A stretch of 64,000 bases of DNA from Ciona savignyi (taxonomy: Eukaryota > Chordata > Ascidiacea > Phlebobranchia > Cionidae). Below, in pieces: positions 61,301 through 64,000 of this stretch (position 1 is the stretch's first letter; the number at the start of each line of letters is the position of its first letter). Under the pieces are notes generated by a model that was given only the letters and a program-made list of their open reading frames with translations, made no database searches and was not told the origin of the DNA. The stretch is taken from positions 359,266 through 423,265 of the forward strand of contig CH003129.1 in assembly GCA_000149265.1 (NCBI GenBank). The letters are read 5' to 3'. The position numbers were made by a program, and so were the translations under genes.

Positions 61301-63571
61301 GAGGTTAAATCATGTGGTGTTAAGGTTAAATCATGTGGTGTTGGGGTTAAAGCATGTGGTGTGGAGGTTAAAGCATGTGGTGTGGAGGTTAAAGTATGTG
61401 GTGTGGAGGTTAAAGCATGTGGTGTGGAGGTTAAAGCATGTGATGTGGAGGTTAAATCATGTGGTGTTGAGGTTAAAGCATGTGGTGTGGAGGTTAAAGC
61501 ATGTGGTGTTGAGGTTAAAGCATGTGATGTGGAGGTTAAAGCATGTGGTGTGGAGGTTAAAGCATGTGGTGTGGAGGTTAAAGCATGTGGTGTGGAGGTT
61601 AAAGCATGTGGTGTGGAGGTTAAAGTATGTGGTGTGGAGGTTAAAGCATGTGGTGTGGAGGTTAAAGCATGTGGTGTGGAGGTTAAAGTATGTAGTGTGG
61701 AGGTTAAAGCATGTGGTGTGGAGGTTAAAGCATGTGGTGTGGAGGTTAAAGAATGTGGTGTGGAGGTTAAAGCGTGTGGTGTGGAGGTTAAAGCATGTAA
61801 TGTAGAGGTTAAAGCATGTGGTGTGGAGGTTAAAGCATGTGGTGTGGAGGTTAAAGCATGTGGTGTGGAGGTTAAAGCGTGTGGTGTGGAGGTTAAAGCA
61901 TGTGGTGTGGAGGTTAAAGCATGTGGTGTGGAGGTTAAAGAATGTAGTGTGGAGGTTAAAGTGTGTAGTGTGGAGGTTAAAGCATGTAATGTAGAGGTTA
62001 AAGCATGTGGTGTGGAGGTTAAAGCATGTGGTTTGGAGGTTAAAGCATGTGGTGTGGAGGTTAAAGCATGTGGTGTGGAGGTTAAAGCATGTGGTGTGGA
62101 GGTTAAAGCATGTGGTGTGGAGGTTAAAGCATGTGGTGTGGAGGTTAAAGCATGTGGTGTGGAGGTTAAAGCATGTAATGTGGATGTTAAAGCATGTGGT
62201 GTGGAGGTTAAAGCATGTGATGTGGAGGTTAAAGCATGTGGTGTGGAGGTTAAAGCATGTGGTGTGGAGGTTAAAGCATGTGGTGTGGAGGTTAAAGCAT
62301 GTGGTGTGGAGGTTAAAGCATGTGGTGTTGAGGTTAAAGCATGTGGTGTGGAGGTTAAAGCATGTGGTGTGGAGGTTAAAGCATGTGGTGTGGGGGTTAA
62401 AGCATGTGGTGTGGAGGTTAAAGCATGTGGTGTGAAGGTTAAAGCGTGTGGTGTGGAGGTTAAAGCATGTGGTGTGGAGGTTAAAGCATGTGGTGTGGAG
62501 GTTAAAGCATTTGGTGTGGAGGTTAAAGCGTGTGGTGTGGAGGTTAAAGTATGTGGTGTGGAGGTTAAAGTATGTAATGTGGAGGTTAAAGCATGTGATG
62601 TGGAGGTTAAAGCATTTGGTGTGGTAGTTAAAGCGTGTGGTGTGGAGAATAAAGCATGGATGCTACCAATAGAACGAATCTAATTTGGAATTAAGTATTA
62701 GCTCATGACTAAGAATGCATTTGTCTTAGCAACTCAACCATGGGCCCATATTTATAATAATTTCTATGCTTTAATATCCAATAACCTTCAGGCATAAACA
62801 TCAGCATTCTATCTACATGAGCAGGCGGTATGAACAATTACCTTTGCGGCAAATTGGTGCAGTTGCAGGATTCCATGCACCAGTACTAGTACATGATAGA
62901 GTCAGTGAATCCGCAGTCACAAAACCAGTTGTACATTCATATGTCACCATCTCATTATTCGTAAATGGTGCAGTAGGTGCTGGTGATTTCACATTACTAT
63001 TGGCCCCAGCCGTAGGGAATGCAGGGCAATCTGAAATAAAAAAAAAAATTCTTTTTGGAAACTTATCACTACTCCAATAGTTTAAATTTATTACGTTTGT
63101 GCTATTTCAAAATACAGAAAAATAAAAAGAAATGCACCTGTAGCGCATACTGGAGCAACAGCTGGGCTCCATACAAACGTTCCAGCAGTACATGTGATTG
63201 TCATAGAACCGACCAAATTAAAATTGGTGTTGCATGTGTAAGTGACTGCACTGGTAGCGGTGTAGGTTGTCTGTTTCGGAGTATAATCTCCACTTCCAGT
63301 TGTGATTAGTGGTGGGGTGATACAAACTGCAAACAAAGTTATCGTGAACACATTTCAGTTGGAATTATCGGGTGGAATGTCTTGCCTGATTCGCATTTAG
63401 GTGCAGTGGGCACAGACCATGTGTTGCCGGCTTGGCAGGTCGAGGTTACAGAGGACTGCGGGATAACATTGAGATTACCAGCGCACGAGTAAGTGATGGT
63501 GGCACCGATTGCATGTGTGGTTGCCGATGGTGCAGCCTGGAGGTTTGCGCTGCTTGGAGGTGCAGTACAAG
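52252..63571 (-). CDS. Gene C: CCP(15)-vWA-like secreted protein, 5' end beyond window
   Basis: Inverted paralog of the 3' part of gene B. Fifteen CCP exons from 63571 down to 56486 match gene B CCP9-23 one for one with identical phases and near-identical lengths. Five vWA-like exons follow down to the TAA at 52252-52254. All 15 CCP exons are open, including the copy of the exon that is frameshifted in B, and the fourth Cys lost in B CCP14 is present. The signal peptide, trefoil and EGF exons are expected beyond 64000. AATAAA overlaps the stop codon region on this strand. Confidence 0.85.
52425..52550. repeat. Short AT-rich tandem repeat
   Basis: About seven degenerate units of roughly 15-18 bp around AATTCGACTTTTAG, in the last intron of gene C. 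Confidence 0.75.
52749..52856 (-). CDS. Gene C vWA-like domain, exon 4
   Basis: 108 bp, phase 1-1, acceptor ATTTTTAG, donor GTAAGT. Encodes ATFLTEMAAARASLTGTLMI, TTALPPIDPN, FSANEQ. One codon shorter than gene B. Confidence 0.87.
53349..53514 (-). CDS. Gene C vWA-like domain, exon 3
   Basis: 166 bp, phase 0 to 1, acceptor TATCGCCTTTAG, donor GTAAAT. Encodes [53 protein letters not shown]. Confidence 0.88.
53521..54241. repeat. Minisatellite of about 38 bp (two 19-bp half units) in gene C
   Basis: Alternating half units AAAATAGGGTAATAGC and TATAAATTAGGGTAATAGC, about 19 pairs, with a larger-order repeat visible (the block starting near 53680 recurs near 53920). Begins 7 bp from the vWA exon 3 acceptor. 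Confidence 0.92.
54370..54626 (+). mobile_element. SINE-I copy
   Basis: AAAAGGTTGCAGGTTGGAAACTG, GGGCAAGACACCC and AAACATGAATATCCTAG; sits 18 bp from vWA exon 2 of gene C. Confidence 0.82.
54645..54786 (-). CDS. Gene C vWA-like domain, exon 2
   Basis: 142 bp, phase 2 to 0, acceptor TTTTCTAG, donor GTATGA. Encodes [41 protein letters not shown]. Same length as gene B exon 47484. Confidence 0.87.
54961..56245. repeat. 60-bp minisatellite in gene C
   Basis: About 21 copies of a 60-bp unit with blocks TACCATGGACCCACTCATAC, TAATGTAATGTA, TCATGGCCTATATTCCTGCT and CCCAGTAC. Two alternating subtypes (TATATTCCTGCT and TGCATTCCTGGT) suggest a 120-bp or mixed order. Lies between vWA exons 1 and 2. The unit is a multiple of 3, which explains the 340-codon open frame. 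Confidence 0.96.
56277..56430 (-). CDS. Gene C vWA-like domain, exon 1
   Basis: 154 bp, phase 1 to 2, acceptor GTATTTGCAG, donor GTATAA. Begins [19 protein letters not shown] like gene B, then diverges (STPVLAGPLLTTALF against [15 protein letters not shown]). The first 75 bp differ from B at about one position. Confidence 0.87.
56486..56686 (-). CDS. Gene C CCP exon, counterpart of B CCP23
   Basis: 201 bp, phase 1-1. Begins [17 protein letters not shown], contains [27 protein letters not shown]. Begins DCQ where B has DCP. Confidence 0.92.
56764..56949 (-). CDS. Gene C CCP exon, counterpart of B CCP22
   Basis: 186 bp, phase 1-1, acceptor AATTTCACAG. Begins [17 protein letters not shown], ends [10 protein letters not shown]. 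One codon shorter than B (CPAGTSLVG against [10 protein letters not shown]). Confidence 0.92.
57158..57367 (-). CDS. Gene C CCP exon, counterpart of B CCP21
   Basis: 210 bp, phase 1-1, acceptor CTTTTTTTAG. Contains [17 protein letters not shown], ends SNPIPTCVP. The upstream-of-donor region carries short CACGGGATACACA repeats in the intron. Confidence 0.92.
57442..57633 (-). CDS. Gene C CCP exon, counterpart of B CCP20
   Basis: 192 bp, phase 1-1, acceptor CTGACAG, donor GTAAGT. Begins [17 protein letters not shown], contains [23 protein letters not shown]. Confidence 0.92.
58145..58342 (-). CDS. Gene C CCP exon, counterpart of B CCP19
   Basis: 198 bp, phase 1-1, acceptor TATATTTAG, donor GTTTTC. 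Begins [17 protein letters not shown], contains [23 protein letters not shown]. Confidence 0.92.
58404..58586 (-). CDS. Gene C CCP exon, counterpart of B CCP18
   Basis: 183 bp, phase 1-1, acceptor TTTCACAG, donor GTATGC. Begins [17 protein letters not shown], ends [11 protein letters not shown]. One codon shorter than B. Confidence 0.92.
58644..58847 (-). CDS. Gene C CCP exon, counterpart of B CCP17
   Basis: 204 bp, phase 1-1, acceptor GTTTGCAG, donor GTAACA. Begins [12 protein letters not shown], contains [27 protein letters not shown]. Confidence 0.92.
58951..59130 (-). CDS. Gene C CCP exon, counterpart of B CCP16
   Basis: 180 bp, phase 1-1, acceptor TGTGCAG, donor GTAAGT. Begins [18 protein letters not shown], contains [27 protein letters not shown]. 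Differs from A and B in the 3' half, where A and B are identical. Confidence 0.92.
59788..59979 (-). CDS. Gene C CCP exon, counterpart of B CCP15
   Basis: 192 bp, phase 1-1, acceptor TTTTTTTCAG, donor GTGATT. Begins [17 protein letters not shown], ends APQCKS. Practically identical to B. Confidence 0.92.
60056..60262 (-). CDS. Gene C CCP exon, counterpart of B CCP14, intact Cys
   Basis: 207 bp, phase 1-1, acceptor CTGTTTAG, donor GTAAAA. Begins [14 protein letters not shown], ends DYPTCTG; retains the fourth Cys that is Trp in gene B. Confidence 0.92.
60324..60503 (-). CDS. Gene C CCP exon, counterpart of B CCP13
   Basis: 180 bp, phase 1-1, acceptor CCAACAG, donor GTAAAC. Begins [15 protein letters not shown], ends [10 protein letters not shown]. 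Confidence 0.92.
60563..60748 (-). CDS. Gene C CCP exon, counterpart of B CCP12
   Basis: 186 bp, phase 1-1, acceptor TTTATTTAG, donor GTATGG. Begins VCGNAPNIAANGAPVVP, contains [30 protein letters not shown]. Confidence 0.92.
60785..62660. repeat. 21-bp minisatellite, gene C copy, about 89 units
   Basis: Unit GCATGTGGTGTGGAGGTTAAA with variants (TCATG, TGTTGAGG, GATGTGG). Because 21 is a multiple of 3 the plus strand stays open for 661 codons (repeat GVEVKAC), but it is intron sequence antisense to gene C. Orthologous array in gene B has about 27 units. Confidence 0.97.
62842..63030 (-). CDS. Gene C CCP exon, counterpart of B CCP11
   Basis: 189 bp, phase 1-1, acceptor ATTTCAG, donor GTAATT. 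Begins [14 protein letters not shown], contains [30 protein letters not shown]. Confidence 0.92.
63138..63326 (-). CDS. Gene C CCP exon, counterpart of B CCP10 (intact here)
   Basis: 189 bp, phase 1-1, acceptor TTTGCAG, donor GTGCAT. Begins VCITPPLITTGSGDYTP, contains [28 protein letters not shown]. Open in C but frameshifted in B. Confidence 0.92.
63386..63571 (-). CDS. Gene C CCP exon, counterpart of B CCP9, GC donor
   Basis: 186 bp, phase 1-1, acceptor GCGTTTCAG, donor GCAAGA. Begins [12 protein letters not shown], ends APKCES. The GC donor is shared with B, so it predates the duplication. Confidence 0.88.
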
Positions 63572-63820
63572 CTGAAACGCACACATTGTTAAAATTAATT
63601 TTCTATTCCATAAATGAAAGAATATTGAATTAAGTATTAAGATGTGTTTTAAAGGATATATTTATGTTTACGATATTTATGTTTTAAACTATGAAAATGC
63701 AGGATAGAGAATTCATTAAATATAACCTGTGTCCAACAACGGAATTTCTGCACCGGATCTATTACAATGTATAGTATATGATAACAGTGTCCCTTTAATT
63801 TTAGTGGAACCCCTAATAAT

Positions 63821-64000
63821 CCGACAGGTTAGTCTAGTGGTTAAATGGTCTATTGGGGTTGCCTGGTCGCTAGCTAGTCTGCTGTGTCCTTGGGGGAAAA
63901 CACTTTACGGACATTGCCTGAACCAAGCGGATCAATGGGTTTTACTAAATCGAAGGAACATGTGAATCCTACATAACACACTGCAATAGCTCCGGTAACC
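63821..64000 (+). mobile_element. SINE-I copy, cut by window end; same insertion as 39562
   Basis: Head CCGACAGGTTAGTCTAGTGG to GCAATAGCTCCGGTAACC at the edge. Mirror position of the gene B copy, including the same short deletion after GTCTATTGGGGTTGCC. Confidence 0.9.

Noticed and set aside
60698-62683. 661-codon open frame, plus strand, repeating GVEVKAC
   Set aside because: It is a 21-bp minisatellite; a unit that is a multiple of 3 without stops stays open in several frames (338 and 142 codons in another). It lies in an intron, antisense to gene C, with no start or splice context.

Overview
This is a eukaryotic window from an AT-rich, intron-rich animal genome. The gene structure (secreted trefoil/EGF/CCP/vWA mosaics with symmetrical phase 1-1 exons) and the dense short tRNA-derived SINEs fit an invertebrate deuterostome. 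An ascidian such as Ciona is my best guess, but that is inference and I did no search. None of the predicted open reading frames of 60-660 codons is a gene on its own; the real coding sequence lies in small exons.

Three paralogous genes fill the window. Gene A (+, about 1.06-18.47 kb, 5' end outside the window) has a trefoil half-exon, a 57-bp exon, one EGF exon, eight CCP/sushi exons (one frameshifted), a ninth dead CCP exon, and five exons of a C-terminal vWA-like domain. Gene B (+, 26.40-50.54 kb) looks complete: signal peptide, two trefoil (P-type) domains each split by an intron, the 57-bp exon, EGF, 23 CCP exons (one frameshifted), and the vWA-like domain. Leaving out the frameshifted exon, the exons add up to 5,472 nt, which is 1,823 codons plus a stop in one continuous frame. 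Gene C (-, 52.25 kb to beyond the right edge) is an inverted copy of the 3' part of B, with 15 CCP exons and the vWA-like domain. B and C converge tail to tail, with 1.7 kb between their stop codons.

The CCP part of B (about 39.5-47.28 kb) and of C (56.36-64.0 kb) form a long inverted repeat of very high identity. The identity stops abruptly inside the first vWA exon, and the remaining vWA exons differ substantially. Within the family there are signs of birth-and-death and gene conversion: broken CCP exons, a lost cysteine, a tract in B identical to A rather than to C, and a repeated three-CCP block in B.

The introns hold large minisatellites (21-, 23-, 30-, about 38- and 60-bp units). There are about 30 copies or fragments of a tRNA-derived SINE (here SINE-I, tail of ATCCT repeats) and a second tRNA-derived family (SINE-II) clustered upstream of B. 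Other elements are a 2-kb Harbinger-type element, a hAT-type insertion with a perfect 8-bp target duplication, a MITE with perfect terminal repeats, a LINE remnant and a possible solo LTR. The intergenic stretch 18.5-26.4 kb holds only repeats and a TATA-type promoter for B. Two 100-N gaps occur; the one at 32.6 kb is very probably a false gap inside a CCP exon.

The products are most likely large secreted glycoproteins that bind other molecules. Any role in immunity or in gamete or self recognition is a guess from the architecture and its rapid change.
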